Positions 1-8,706 are shown, numbered from the stretch's first letter. The stretch: 31,464 nucleotides of DNA from CAYWKU01 sp964459325 (GCA_964459325.1 CAYWKU010000040.1:1-31464), one strand, 5' to 3'. Notes: a model not told the origin generated them from the sequence alone. Translations and numbers: made by a program.

Positions 1-42
1 CTTCTAATCCGTAGGTCGTGCGTTCGAATCGCACCAGGCGCG
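1..42 (+). tRNA. tRNA-Arg (anticodon UCU), 3' part only
   Basis: The window opens in the anticodon loop CTTCTAA, so the anticodon is TCT (bases 3-5), which reads AGA/AGG arginine codons. The T arm is clear: stem GTGCG (18-22), loop TTCGAAT (23-29), stem CGCAC (30-34). The 3' acceptor strand is 35-41, with discriminator base G at 42. CCA is not encoded. The D arm and 5' acceptor strand lie outside the window. Confidence 0.85.
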
Positions 43-115
43 CTTTATTTTTCAGGTAACGGAAAAGGGTGGCGTAATTTTGACGAGGGCCGCTTGCCTT
101 CAAAATAATCTCCCG

Positions 116-144
116 TTGACCCCGTCTCCCTATGGGTCTATAAT
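116..144 (+). promoter_or_regulatory. Sigma-70-type promoter for the PEGA/FGE-like gene
   Basis: TTGACC (116-121), a 17-base spacer and TATAAT (139-144) form a near-consensus promoter. The expected start of transcription is near 151, just where the ribosome binding site GGGAGG (151-156) begins, so the leader would be only about 12 bases. Confidence 0.7.
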
Positions 145-162
145 TTGCGCGGGAGGTTATTC

Positions 163-2070
163 ATGAGCAGGCGCTACTTTTGTCTCGCCTTTGTCGGCTT
201 ACTTTTAATGCTAGTAACATTTTCGGTGCGGGCGCAGGAGGATTCCGGAAAGCTCACGGTGGTGGTATACCTGCTCGAGCCGCACGGCATTTCGGAAGCC
301 ATATCCGAGATTATGACCTCGGCCATCGTTGATGAATTGTCACTGTCGAAGAAGCTGGGCGTGCGCGACGAGAAAAATACCAGGGCCGTGCTTCTCGAAA
401 AAGGTCTCGCCCAAAGCGGACATTGCGACGACGAGAGCTGCAAGATAGACCAGGCAAAGCTCATAATGGCCGACAAAATCGTCCTCGGAAGCATCGGCAA
501 ACTGGGAGAACGCAAATACGTCGTCTCAATCCGGCTAACGGACACTAAAGGGAGTACCGAGTACCCGCTCGAGCGTCGCTGCCGTAACTGCTCGGCGGAA
601 ATGCTTCTTGATGAGGTCAAGCTCATGGCCGGGAACTTGCGCACCTACCTGGAAACCGGCAAAAAGACCGAGCTGCCTTCATCCGGGGCAACTTCACTGC
701 CGTCCGGAGACCAACCCGCCGCCGGGAAAGGCGCTCTGACCGTCAAGACGAATCCCGCCGGGGCATTGATATACGTGGACGCCGAGCCAAAGGGACAAAC
801 TCCGGCAACAATCAAGAACCTGAAAGCGGGCGCCCACCGGTTGACGCTGGTTCTCGAAGGCTTCGAGACCATCAACAAGGGCATCGCGGTAAAAAAAAAC
901 CAAACCGCCACGATAAAGGAAATGCTGGTCAGGCAGACTGGCATGGTGAGAATAAATTCCAACCCGAAGGACGCGCAGGTTTGGGTGGACGGAAAATACG
1001 TGGGAAAAACCCCCGTCAAAGTGCCCGGCCTGAACGTGGGAAGCCACAACGTCAGGGTCTCCCTGCCTTCTTACCGGAACCATATCGGCCGCTTTCGCGT
1101 TGACCCCAACACCTTGACCCCACTCGATATAAACCTCAAGGGCAAGCCGGGCAAGCTGCTCGTCACCTCCATGCCCACGGGCGCCCACGTGCATATTGAG
1201 GGCGAAAAGGTGGGCGCCACACCCTATTCCGCCAGACTGAAGCCGGATGAATATTCGGTGGTGGTAAGCAAACAGGGGTACACAAGCGTTCACCGGAAAG
1301 TTGAACTCATCCCCGACAGGTCGACTGTGTTGGAGCTGGTTCTTAAAAAAGGACTCGCCGTAACCGAGAACATGGTAAATGTCCCCGCAGGCCGGTTCAT
1401 GATGGGTTGCAACAAACGGGCGGATAGCGATTGCGACCGGGATGAGCTTGCTTCCAAAAGGGTCTACCTGGACAGTTTCTACATTGACAAGTACGAAGTT
1501 ACCGTCGAGCGATACCGGCAATGTGTAAATGCCGGCTCCTGCGATGAGCCGAGAAGCAGGGAAGACAGCCGGTTCTGCAATTGGGGCCACCCCGAGCGCG
1601 GCGCTCATCCGGTCAACTGCGTAACCTGGAGCATGGCCCGCGATTACTGCAAATGGGCGGGCAAGCGGCTGCCCACGGAGGCTGAGTGGGAAAGGGCGGC
1701 GCGGGGAACCGATGGTCGAAAGTATCCCTGGGGCAACGACGGAGCCAACTGTAATGTGGCGATAATGAAAGATAAATACGGCGGCTGCGGCGAATTCCGA
1801 ACCTGGCCGGTGGGCAGCAAGCCGAAAGGGGCAAGCCCTTCCGGAGCCATGGACATGGCGGGCAACGTGTGGGAATGGACCGCTTCCTGGTACCGAAGCA
1901 CTTACCGTACCATGGGAACCCGAAACCCCCGGGGACCTTCCTCGGGAAAATACCGCGTGGTGAGAGGCGGAGGGTACAACGATACCGCCGAAGAACTGCG
2001 GGTATCAAACCGCGACGGCGGCACTCCCGGCCACCGGCTGAGCGGCTACGGGTTCCGTTGTGCAAAGTAG
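163..2070 (+). CDS. Secreted protein with three PEGA domains and a C-terminal FGE-sulfatase-like domain
   Basis: A 635-residue protein with an N-terminal signal peptide (hydrophobic residues 7-21, likely cleavage after VRA at about 24). Residues 28-165 resemble the TolB/CsgG-like N-terminal modules often found with PEGA domains. Three PEGA repeats follow at about 189-255, 259-325 and 328-395; each has an aliphatic strand, a G-TP turn and a G-H/Y strand. Residues 403-634 are a formylglycine-generating-enzyme-like (SUMF1/EgtB) fold, with landmarks RLPTEAEWE (502-510), YPWGN (521-525), GNVWEW (567-572), VVRGGG (599-604) and GFRCAK at the end. The cysteine pair used by true formylglycine enzymes is absent from the segment before GFRC, so a binding or scaffold role is more likely than catalysis. 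ATG at 163 is chosen because GGGAGG (151-156) sits 6 bases upstream; an in-frame TTG at 145 lacks such a site. The function is unknown; I infer an envelope location. Confidence 0.88.
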   Translation: MSRRYFCLAFVGLLLMLVTFSVRAQEDSGKLTVVVYLLEPHGISEAISEIMTSAIVDELSLSKKLGVRDEKNTRAVLLEKGLAQSGHCDDESCKIDQAKLIMADKIVLGSIGKLGERKYVVSIRLTDTKGSTEYPLERRCRNCSAEMLLDEVKLMAGNLRTYLETGKKTELPSSGATSLPSGDQPAAGKGALTVKTNPAGALIYVDAEPKGQTPATIKNLKAGAHRLTLVLEGFETINKGIAVKKNQTATIKEMLVRQTGMVRINSNPKDAQVWVDGKYVGKTPVKVPGLNVGSHNVRVSLPSYRNHIGRFRVDPNTLTPLDINLKGKPGKLLVTSMPTGAHVHIEGEKVGATPYSARLKPDEYSVVVSKQGYTSVHRKVELIPDRSTVLELVLKKGLAVTENMVNVPAGRFMMGCNKRADSDCDRDELASKRVYLDSFYIDKYEVTVERYRQCVNAGSCDEPRSREDSRFCNWGHPERGAHPVNCVTWSMARDYCKWAGKRLPTEAEWERAARGTDGRKYPWGNDGANCNVAIMKDKYGGCGEFRTWPVGSKPKGASPSGAMDMAGNVWEWTASWYRSTYRTMGTRNPRGPSSGKYRVVRGGGYNDTAEELRVSNRDGGTPGHRLSGYGFRCAK

Positions 2071-2119
2071 CCGATTTAACCCTTAAAACGGGCGGTTATT
2101 GCCTGAAAGGAGGGGACTT

Positions 2120-3007
2120 ATGAAAATTTCAATGAACGACGTATATAGCCTGGACAAGTGCCGGAAGGAGTTGTTCCAAGCTATAGAAGATGAGCTCTTA
2201 CAGAGTTACAAAAATGAAGGCTACGAAATCAAGCAATGGGAGGAAACTCTTAGAACGGGCGGTGGACGTGGCCCCAGAAGAAGAAACGCCGCCCGTTATT
2301 ACATGCTGGCTTCACCGCCGTCCGGTCAGGGTATACTTTTCAGACTCGAACAACACGTCATAAGCGACTCGCGGCAAACTGCCATGGAAAGGAAAAAGTG
2401 GTATACCGCCGATAGAAAGGCCGAGTGGTCGCTCGATGTAAGCCGCGGCAGCGGTAAATCGGCATCGGCGTACAGGATTCTGAAATATCTCCTACCGATA
2501 GCATTTGCCGCCATCGGATGGGGTGTATGTCAGTTTACCCCATACGGCAACCCGAAAAGCTCGTGGGGAGCCGCGCTTGTCGGCGGAGTAGTCGGGTACG
2601 TGATTTACAGCATGTTCTCGGACAGTTTTTTCAAGATTTACTCCAGGCTTGCGCCTTCCTCCAGCCCCGGGGGGGCGGACCTTGCGCTTAAAGAAATCGA
2701 ATTGGGCCTCGAGCCGATAGTGAAACGAGTAAAGGAAAAATGGGAGGAAAAGGACGCCATATACAGCCCGGAGAAGCTCGAAGAAAAAGGCTACGAGGCC
2801 ATAGACCTGGAAATCCCCGAAAACCTTGCACAAATTTCCTACGAGCAGGTGAATGTGGGCCAGGATGAAACCTGGCGGAAATACGGCCTGTATATCCCGG
2901 AACGCCGAAAGGTGTATGAAGCAAAGCTCAAAGAACTCTCCAAAGCCGAGGGTGAATTATACCGGCAATACCTGGAAGCATACAATAAGCTGGCGGAAAA
3001 AGACTGA
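2120..3007 (+). CDS. Unknown membrane protein with two central TM segments
   Basis: I do not recognise this 295-residue protein. Residues 1-115 are charged and soluble (a YDEL-type helix, then a basic stretch GGGRGPRRR at 48-55). Two hydrophobic segments lie at about 120-139 and 149-166, and are glycine-rich in the second (GGVVGYVIY). The rest, to 295, is acidic and helical, rich in Lys and Glu. The topology suggests a membrane hairpin with both large ends on the same side. ATG at 2120 is chosen because AAAGGAGGGG (2106-2115) precedes it; an in-frame TTG at 2099 has no such site. It starts 49 bases after the PEGA/FGE-like gene and ends 71 bases before the WD40 lipoprotein, so the three are likely one operon. 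Confidence 0.7.
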   Translation: MKISMNDVYSLDKCRKELFQAIEDELLQSYKNEGYEIKQWEETLRTGGGRGPRRRNAARYYMLASPPSGQGILFRLEQHVISDSRQTAMERKKWYTADRKAEWSLDVSRGSGKSASAYRILKYLLPIAFAAIGWGVCQFTPYGNPKSSWGAALVGGVVGYVIYSMFSDSFFKIYSRLAPSSSPGGADLALKEIELGLEPIVKRVKEKWEEKDAIYSPEKLEEKGYEAIDLEIPENLAQISYEQVNVGQDETWRKYGLYIPERRKVYEAKLKELSKAEGELYRQYLEAYNKLAEKD

Positions 3008-3078
3008 AAGGCGCCCGATAAGATAGCGAAAAAGCGTATAAATCTTTGAAAAATGCCATTTACATTTGGAGGTGAATT

Positions 3079-5208
3079 ATGTTCAAAAAGTACCTTGATG
3101 TGACTTCGCTCTTTGCCATTGGCTTTATCGTTTTTCTTTCCGTGGTAAGTTGCAGTAAAATCAGCTCCCTTTCAGGCGGGGAGCCGCCCGCTGAACCGCC
3201 GGAGACAGTCGTACAAAAGGGGCATTCCGGCGCAGTGAACTCGGTGGCCTTCAGCCCCGACGGGAAGTATATGGTCTCCGGCGGCTACGACGAGACCGTC
3301 AAGCTCTGGGAGGCTGAATCGGGCAGATTGCTTCGTACGTTGCCCGGCCATTCTGAAGAGGTTATAGCAGTGGATTTCAGCCACGACGGCTCACTTGTGG
3401 CTTCCGGCGGACGGGACGAAAAAGTAAGATTGTGGGATACCGCCACCGGCGAGCGGGTCTTTAAAATCAATGCCAACATGTGGGTGACATGGGTGGAATT
3501 TCACCCGGCCAACAGGGATATTGTGGCATTTGCCGGACATTCGTTTCGTTACAACAAAGCTATATTATTTGATGTGGCAAACAAAGAAATTCTGGGTCGC
3601 TTCCGCCACAGCTCCTACGGCTCCCTCGACCACGTGGTCGCCCGTTTCAGCCCCGACGGTAAATCCCTGGCCACCTCTTCAAGCAACTCCGGCGTCATAA
3701 AAGTGTGGAATACTGATACGGGCAAGGCTCGGGAAATAAAACCGGAGCCGTTGTGGGATGTCATGAGTATCGCATACAGCCCGGACGGTAAAACCATAGC
3801 AGCCGGTGGAACTCGAGGAAAGATAGTATTAATCGAAGCCGAATCGGGGAAAGTTCTCCAACAACCGGAGGGTCACAGGGGAGGAGTAAACTCCGTGTCG
3901 TTAGACCCGGGAGGTAACGTGCTCATCTCCGGCGGCGAGGATGGCCTGATAAAGTCGTGGAACCTGGAAACCGGCGAATTGATAAGTAAAAAACAACTCG
4001 GTGCAAGCACAATCAATTCGATTGATGTGAGCCCTGCGGGAAACCTGGTGGCGGCGGGCGCAAGTCAAAACACCCCGGCCATATGTAACTGGAAAAAGGA
4101 GGAAGTCGTCTTCTGCTCAAGGGGCGAGGCTCCGGCGCTGCTGTATATGTACTTCCAGCCGGAAGGGGGGTTTTTCGCCGTCCGCCACTGGTGGGGAATG
4201 ATGACGTGGAACCCGGATTCCGGCGCTCAATCCTCCCTTACCGAAGAAAAACTCATGCACATTGTTATCAGCCCCGACGGCCAATACGCGGCGGGGGTTG
4301 ATTATAAGGACGATATTTACCTGCTCGATACGGAAACCGGCGAGGTTATAGAAACCTACGAATCGCTGGAAGGCGAAGTGCAGGCGCTGCACTTCGACAT
4401 AGACAACCGCCTCCTTCTGCTCAGTATACCCCGTTTCGGTGACGAAGGTATTGTGTGGGATGTCGAAAAAGGGGAGAAGCTTATCGCGCCCGAATTCGAT
4501 TCCACCTCCCGTTTCGCTTTCGGCCCCGAAGGGAAACTGATAGCGCTTGAAGGCATGCTTTTTTCCGAAGAAGAAATCAACGAAAAAACGCGTATTTACG
4601 ATTTGAAAACCGGTGAAATCTCCCAAACGATAGAAATGGGACAAAAGAGCTTGATACCCCTGGCATTCAGTCCCGACGCCTCGATAATCCTTTTGAAGCT
4701 ATTGAATGAAAGCAATATCGTGTTCTGGGATGTGGAAAACAACGAACGTATCCGCACAGCTTCGTTGCTTGGAAAATTCAGCGTCATGGCAACCGCTTCC
4801 GCATTCAGCCCCGACGGAAAAATGGCGGCGGTGGGAACCGACGGAAACACGGTCCTGGTATGGGACGTGGAAACCGGGAAGATGGTCCTGAAAATACCTC
4901 CATCGGCCCATTCCGGGAATATCACGGCAATCGCTTTCGGGCCGGTAGCCGAAAAACTGGTCACAGCCGACCATAACGGAACCATCAAGGTTTGGAGAGT
5001 CTCGCCGCCGAAATACCTGGGCGCCATCGAGCTTATCGGGGGAGAAGAAAACCCGGAATGGATTGCTCACTCCACCGAAGCAAAATTCGACGCGAGCGGC
5101 AGGGCCTATGACAGCTTCCGGTTTACCTCGGGACTCCAATCGCATTCGCCTTCCAAATGGAAAAGTTTTTATCACCAAAAGGGGCTGGTGAAAAAATTGC
5201 TGGAATAG
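3079..5208 (+). CDS. WD40-repeat lipoprotein (beta-propeller)
   Basis: A 709-residue protein with a lipoprotein signal: hydrophobic stretch at 10-23 and lipobox VVSC with Cys25. A proline-rich linker follows. From about residue 48 to 660 there are repeated WD40 blades with FSPDGK and VWD/LWD-type ends (for example near 58, 100, 590 and 640); the middle blades are degenerate. There are enough blades for two seven-bladed propellers. WD40 propellers are protein-binding platforms, and I see no catalytic domain. The start is supported by GGAGG (3068-3072) 6 bases before ATG. It probably belongs to the same transcript as the two preceding genes, suggesting an envelope-attached interaction module; the partner is unknown. 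Confidence 0.9.
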   Translation: MFKKYLDVTSLFAIGFIVFLSVVSCSKISSLSGGEPPAEPPETVVQKGHSGAVNSVAFSPDGKYMVSGGYDETVKLWEAESGRLLRTLPGHSEEVIAVDFSHDGSLVASGGRDEKVRLWDTATGERVFKINANMWVTWVEFHPANRDIVAFAGHSFRYNKAILFDVANKEILGRFRHSSYGSLDHVVARFSPDGKSLATSSSNSGVIKVWNTDTGKAREIKPEPLWDVMSIAYSPDGKTIAAGGTRGKIVLIEAESGKVLQQPEGHRGGVNSVSLDPGGNVLISGGEDGLIKSWNLETGELISKKQLGASTINSIDVSPAGNLVAAGASQNTPAICNWKKEEVVFCSRGEAPALLYMYFQPEGGFFAVRHWWGMMTWNPDSGAQSSLTEEKLMHIVISPDGQYAAGVDYKDDIYLLDTETGEVIETYESLEGEVQALHFDIDNRLLLLSIPRFGDEGIVWDVEKGEKLIAPEFDSTSRFAFGPEGKLIALEGMLFSEEEINEKTRIYDLKTGEISQTIEMGQKSLIPLAFSPDASIILLKLLNESNIVFWDVENNERIRTASLLGKFSVMATASAFSPDGKMAAVGTDGNTVLVWDVETGKMVLKIPPSAHSGNITAIAFGPVAEKLVTADHNGTIKVWRVSPPKYLGAIELIGGEENPEWIAHSTEAKFDASGRAYDSFRFTSGLQSHSPSKWKSFYHQKGLVKKLLE

Positions 5209-5236
5209 CGCCCACCCGGGGAGGAACATAATTTCA

Positions 5237-6037
5237 ATGAAAGATTTCAAGGATAAGGTCATATGGATAACCGGCGCCAGTTCCGGCATAGGCGAAGCGC
5301 TGGCCAATCAATGCGCAGCGATGGGAGGCAGGCTGATTTTGTCCTCCAACGAGCCGGAGGAACTGGAGCGCGTGGCGGGCGATTGCGCGAGTGCCGGGGA
5401 GCGACCTCTTGTACTGCCGCTGGATTTGACCGACCCCGCCGGGATAACGGCGGCAGCGGACGAGGTGCTCGGCAAGTTCGGCCACGTGGACCTCCTGGTA
5501 AACAACGGCGGCATCAGCCAGCGCTCCCTCGTGAAAGACACCACAATGGAAACCTACCGGAAAATCATGGAAATCGACTTCTTCGGGCACGTAGGGGTTA
5601 CAAAAGCGGTGCTGCCTTCCATGCTGGAGCGCAAATCAGGGCACATCGTTGTAACGACCAGCGTTTCCGGCAAGTACGGCGTTCCCATCCGGTCAGGATA
5701 TTGTGCTGCAAAACACGCCCTGCACGGTTTCTTCGATTCGCTGAGGGCGGAAGTATGGCGGGATAACATCAAGGTCACCATCGTAGCCCCCACCGGCGTC
5801 AAAACCAAAATCTCCCTGAACGCCGTCGTCGGCGACGGCTCTAAGTACGGAAAGATGGACGATTTGATGACCGAAGGCATATCCGCCGAAGAATGCGCCC
5901 GACAAATTATCACTGCGGTTCAAAAGGAAAAGGAAGAAATAGTAGTGGGTTGGGACAAAGCAAAAATAGCCGCTTACCTCAAACGATTCACCCCCGGTCT
6001 TTTCTCGAAAATCATAAGGAGCGCCAAAGTTACCTGA
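5237..6037 (+). CDS. Short-chain dehydrogenase/reductase (SDR), DHRS7-like
   Basis: A 266-residue classical SDR that reduces or oxidises a carbonyl/alcohol with NAD(P). The cofactor motif TGASSGIG is at 12-19, NNGG at 89-92 (the usual NNAG with Ala to Gly), and the catalytic set is Ser142, Tyr155 and Lys159 (YCAAK). The length is typical for the family. The substrate cannot be read from the sequence. GGGGAGG (5218-5224) lies 12 bases before the ATG. It follows the WD40 gene by 28 bases and may be read from the same transcript, though it shares no obvious function. It ends facing the HD-GYP gene, which converges on it. Confidence 0.9.
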   Translation: MKDFKDKVIWITGASSGIGEALANQCAAMGGRLILSSNEPEELERVAGDCASAGERPLVLPLDLTDPAGITAAADEVLGKFGHVDLLVNNGGISQRSLVKDTTMETYRKIMEIDFFGHVGVTKAVLPSMLERKSGHIVVTTSVSGKYGVPIRSGYCAAKHALHGFFDSLRAEVWRDNIKVTIVAPTGVKTKISLNAVVGDGSKYGKMDDLMTEGISAEECARQIITAVQKEKEEIVVGWDKAKIAAYLKRFTPGLFSKIIRSAKVT

Positions 6038-6111
6038 ATAAGTCCCTGAAAGGCGCAATAAACCGCTGCTCCGGCCAATTAATTCCCGACGGTGGTATGC
6101 CGTTTGGAGGG

Positions 6112-7146
6112 TTATCCCTTGAACACCTTCAGTAACTGGAAGCTTTCGGCGCTGGTGTAATCGGGAAGGTTTTCGATACCGGGGAATTTCTGTATTTCCT
6201 GAACGAACAACTCCGCAACTTCAGGGTCGAACTGGGCCCCCGAGTGTTTTGCCACTTCGTCCAAAGCGTAGCTCATGTCCCGCTTGGCCCGGAAGGCGCG
6301 ATTGCTGGTCATGGCGTCGAAGGAATCGGCAACGGAAATTATACGCGCCTTCTGGGGTATGTCCATTGCTTTCAACCCTTGAGGGTAACCCTTGCCGTCG
6401 TAGCGCTCGTGATGATATTTCACCATAGGCACTATATCGTGCATGAACCCCAGAGATTCGATAATTACCGCGCTTTTTTCCGGGTGGGTTTTCATTATTT
6501 CCCACTCGTCGTCCGTCAGCGGGCCGGTTTTATTCAGCAGTTCCTCGTGAATGCCGATTTTGCCCAAATCGTGAAGGTAGGCGGCGTCCTCCAGCACCGA
6601 AATCTGCTCCTCCGGCAGGAACAACGCCCTGGCAATGATGACGCTGTAAAATGCGACGCGGGCGCTGTGACCTTCGGTGTAGGTGTCCTTTACCTCGACG
6701 CTTCTTCCCAGTGCGCGGATGGTTTTTTTCTCCAGCGTGGTGGTGGCTTCGTGGTAAGTAAAGCTCATACGGCGGAAAATGGCCTTTATCTTCAACACCA
6801 GCCCCTGGGGGTCGAAGGGCTTGAGAAAAAGGTCGTCGGCGCCGCATTCGTAAGCACGCCTCATGTTGTCGGTGGAATCCTTATCCGCCAGCATAATCAC
6901 CGGCACCGCGTGCCATCTCTTTTCGTCCCTGAGCTGGCGCACGAACTCGTACCCGTCAGTTCCACCGATATTCACGTCCACGACCAGCAGGTGTGGTTGA
7001 AACTCGTGAAGCTTGTCGATTCCCTCATCCGGAGTCAAAGCATGGGCGCATTCGAGGTTTGAATGCTTGCTTACGGCCTCTTTAATTAGTGAGGAAATAA
7101 GGGGGCTGTCATCGACCACGAGTATCCGGCGGTTATCATGAGCCAT
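6112..7146 (-). CDS. Response regulator with HD-GYP domain (predicted c-di-GMP phosphodiesterase)
   Basis: 344 residues. The N-terminal receiver domain (about 6-125) has the acidic pair D12/D13, phosphoacceptor Asp57 and Lys109. The HD-GYP domain (about 145-330) has the metal-binding HD pair H192-D193 in HDLGKIGI and the HHERYDGKGYP signature at 245-255. Intact family members hydrolyse cyclic di-GMP to GMP, with activity set by phosphorylation of the receiver. No histidine kinase is encoded nearby. It lies 30 bases downstream of rpmB and is probably co-transcribed with it and with the REC-PilZ gene, so a c-di-GMP sensor and a c-di-GMP hydrolase share a locus. Confidence 0.95.
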   Translation of the reverse strand: MAHDNRRILVVDDSPLISSLIKEAVSKHSNLECAHALTPDEGIDKLHEFQPHLLVVDVNIGGTDGYEFVRQLRDEKRWHAVPVIMLADKDSTDNMRRAYECGADDLFLKPFDPQGLVLKIKAIFRRMSFTYHEATTTLEKKTIRALGRSVEVKDTYTEGHSARVAFYSVIIARALFLPEEQISVLEDAAYLHDLGKIGIHEELLNKTGPLTDDEWEIMKTHPEKSAVIIESLGFMHDIVPMVKYHHERYDGKGYPQGLKAMDIPQKARIISVADSFDAMTSNRAFRAKRDMSYALDEVAKHSGAQFDPEVAELFVQEIQKFPGIENLPDYTSAESFQLLKVFKG

Positions 7147-7176
7147 GGTTAATAGGCCTTACCGGTTAAAAATTCA

Positions 7177-7368
7177 TCAGCCGGCCTTGACCACGGCACC
7201 GGAGCGGATACACCGGGAGCAGGCTCTTATCTTTTTGACCCTGCCGTTCTTGACCGCGCGGACAGTTTGCAGGTTGACTTTCCAGCGCCTTCTCGATTTA
7301 TTGTTGGCGTGGCTGACGTTGTTCCCCGTCGCGGGGCCTTTTCCGCAGATTTCACAAACTCTTGACAT
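7177..7368 (-). CDS. rpmB: 50S ribosomal protein L28
   Basis: A 63-residue basic protein. It begins MSRVCEICGKGP and carries the family's N-SHANNKSRRRW segment and the V-KNGRVKKIRACSRC end. Two CxxC pairs (C5/C8 near the start and another in CSRC) make it a zinc-binding form of L28. GGAG lies 8 bases before the ATG. It sits between two c-di-GMP signalling genes on the same strand, with gaps of 64 and 30 bases. Confidence 0.96.
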   Translation of the reverse strand: MSRVCEICGKGPATGNNVSHANNKSRRRWKVNLQTVRAVKNGRVKKIRACSRCIRSGAVVKAG

Positions 7369-7432
7369 TCTCGCTTCTCCATTAAAGCGACCGGAACAGG
7401 ATTTTTCCGGACCGCAGGGATTTATCGAAATT

Positions 7433-8164
7433 TCACCAGATATAATCTTTTTCGAGCTTTTCTTCTACAAAACCGGCAATTTCAACCCGGGCGTTTTCAT
7501 TAATATCCTCGAACTTTACGCCCATACCCGGAAGCGTGGACTTCTTACTCTCCGGGTTGTACTCATTGCTCCATACCACCTTGGCCATCGCTTCCACTGT
7601 CTTACCGGTCTCCGGCAAGCGGAATTTAACCGCGATGGGGGTGCCGCTGTCCGGCGGGTTAATTGTTCTTATGAACATCCCGCCCCCACCTATGGTGGAT
7701 GTAAATGCCTGATGCCACTTGGAATTTATACGGTACTCGATGTTCAAATTTACCGGCACCCTCGGGTACTTGCGGGTATCCTGGTTAACCGGGTACATCA
7801 CACGGTTGACCCTGTAAAGTATCTCCTCCACGGGAGCGGATTTATAAATGTAACCCTTTGCGCCCAGGTTCCTGAGCCGCTCAATCTCCTTGGGGCTGCG
7901 GAATATCCCGGTAAGCACCAGCACCAGCGGGGTTTTCTTTTGCTGCTGCAGCCATTCCAATATCTCGAATCCCGATTTCTGAGGCATAAGCAAATCCAGT
8001 ATGACCAGGTCGAACTTTTCATTCTGAAGAGCGTCGAACGCCTTCCGACCATCCTCTGCCGTGACTATGTCGTACCCGGCTTCGCTGAGAATATCCTCCA
8101 GCATAATCCGGACGGCAAGGTTATCGTCAGCGACAAGGATTCGCTTATTACCGTGTGAAGCCAT
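7433..8164 (-). CDS. Response regulator with C-terminal PilZ domain
   Basis: 243 residues. The receiver domain (about 7-125) has the acidic pair D13/D14, phosphoacceptor Asp57 and Lys108. The PilZ domain (about 130-240) has the arginine motif RKYPR (131-135). The second c-di-GMP motif, usually D/N-x-S-x-x-G, appears as TSTIGGGG (155-162), with the Asp/Asn replaced by Thr. The type resembles the Myxococcus-type PilZ family. PilZ domains bind c-di-GMP; whether this variant still does is uncertain. ATG at 8164 has no Shine-Dalgarno sequence, but a good promoter ends 11 bases upstream, so the mRNA is probably nearly leaderless. Confidence 0.92.
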   Translation of the reverse strand: MASHGNKRILVADDNLAVRIMLEDILSEAGYDIVTAEDGRKAFDALQNEKFDLVILDLLMPQKSGFEILEWLQQQKKTPLVLVLTGIFRSPKEIERLRNLGAKGYIYKSAPVEEILYRVNRVMYPVNQDTRKYPRVPVNLNIEYRINSKWHQAFTSTIGGGGMFIRTINPPDSGTPIAVKFRLPETGKTVEAMAKVVWSNEYNPESKKSTLPGMGVKFEDINENARVEIAGFVEEKLEKDYIW

Positions 8165-8175
8165 TAGTCGTAACT

Positions 8176-8204
8176 ATTTTAGCAAAACGAGGAGCGCTTG
8201 TAAA
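8176..8204 (-). promoter_or_regulatory. Promoter of the REC-PilZ gene, leaderless type
   Basis: On the minus strand TTTACA (8204-8199), a 17-base spacer and TAAAAT (8181-8176) match the sigma-70 consensus at 10 of 12 positions. Only 11 bases separate the -10 box from ATG at 8164, so transcription should begin about 5 bases before the start codon. The promoter occupies nearly all of the 44-base gap after the Mut7-C gene. Confidence 0.65.
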
Positions 8205-8208
8205 GCAT

Positions 8209-8706
8209 TTATTTTTCCCTAATGGAATCCGATACTTCGCGAAACAGCCTTTCCATCCTGGCCCTGTGCGAGCCGGGCCAGTAGATTCTGCCGCAATTTG
8301 TGCATCGCCGATATTCGGTCTGGGTGGAGTAAACGAAAGGCGGCACCTGCCCGGCAACTTCCTCCCTGCCGGCATCCACCAGGGCCTGGTTGCACATCGC
8401 ACACCTTGTAAACGCTCTTTCCCACGGGTCGATGCCCGCCCGGCCGACAACCTCACTCAACTGATGAAACGGCAGGTCATGTTCGATAAACCAGACCCGG
8501 GGCGGAGGGTTTAAGCCCGCCAGTTTCGTATCCCGCGTCAAAACCACCCTATCCTCCCGCGTTGCCAGCTCCAGCAACTCCTGGTCAGGAAAAGGGCGAC
8601 GGTGTGCCACATCAAGCCCCATTATCCTCAGCCACCGGGCCAGTTTGCCCAGCATTTCGTCCGCGGCGAACTTCCAAACCCCTGCTTTTTTATCCCCGGA
8701 GACCAT
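8209..8706 (-). CDS. Mut7-C RNase-domain protein with zinc ribbon
   Basis: 165 residues. The N-terminal half matches the Mut7-C family (DUF82, PIN-like fold): it opens FAADEMLGKLARWLRIMG (13-30), with conserved acidic Asp16, and has LTRD with Asp59. The C-terminal half has a zinc ribbon (C102/C105 and C135/C138). The family is predicted to be an RNase by its relation to C. elegans MUT-7; no bacterial role is established. The start is uncertain: ATG 8706 fits the family's short N-terminus, ATG 8724 and TTG 8733 are alternatives, and GGAGG at 8751-8747 would suit TTG 8733 only with a long 13-base gap. Every option overlaps the end of the histidine phosphatase gene, implying translational coupling. 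Confidence 0.87.
   Translation of the reverse strand: MVSGDKKAGVWKFAADEMLGKLARWLRIMGLDVAHRRPFPDQELLELATREDRVVLTRDTKLAGLNPPPRVWFIEHDLPFHQLSEVVGRAGIDPWERAFTRCAMCNQALVDAGREEVAGQVPPFVYSTQTEYRRCTNCGRIYWPGSHRARMERLFREVSDSIREK

Noticed and set aside
694..1608. 304-codon open frame on the minus strand
   Set aside because: It is antisense to the PEGA/FGE-like gene, has no recognisable domain and arises from the codon bias of the real gene.
163..2070. Active formylglycine-generating enzyme for sulfatases
   Set aside because: The expected active-site cysteines are missing and no sulfatase gene is in the window.
7391..7410. Terminator hairpin CCGGAA...TTCCGG before rpmB
   Set aside because: The stem is only 6 bp, without a T-run, and lies inside a likely operon.
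7145..8158. 337-codon open frame on the plus strand
   Set aside because: It runs antisense through rpmB and the REC-PilZ gene, both of which are real.
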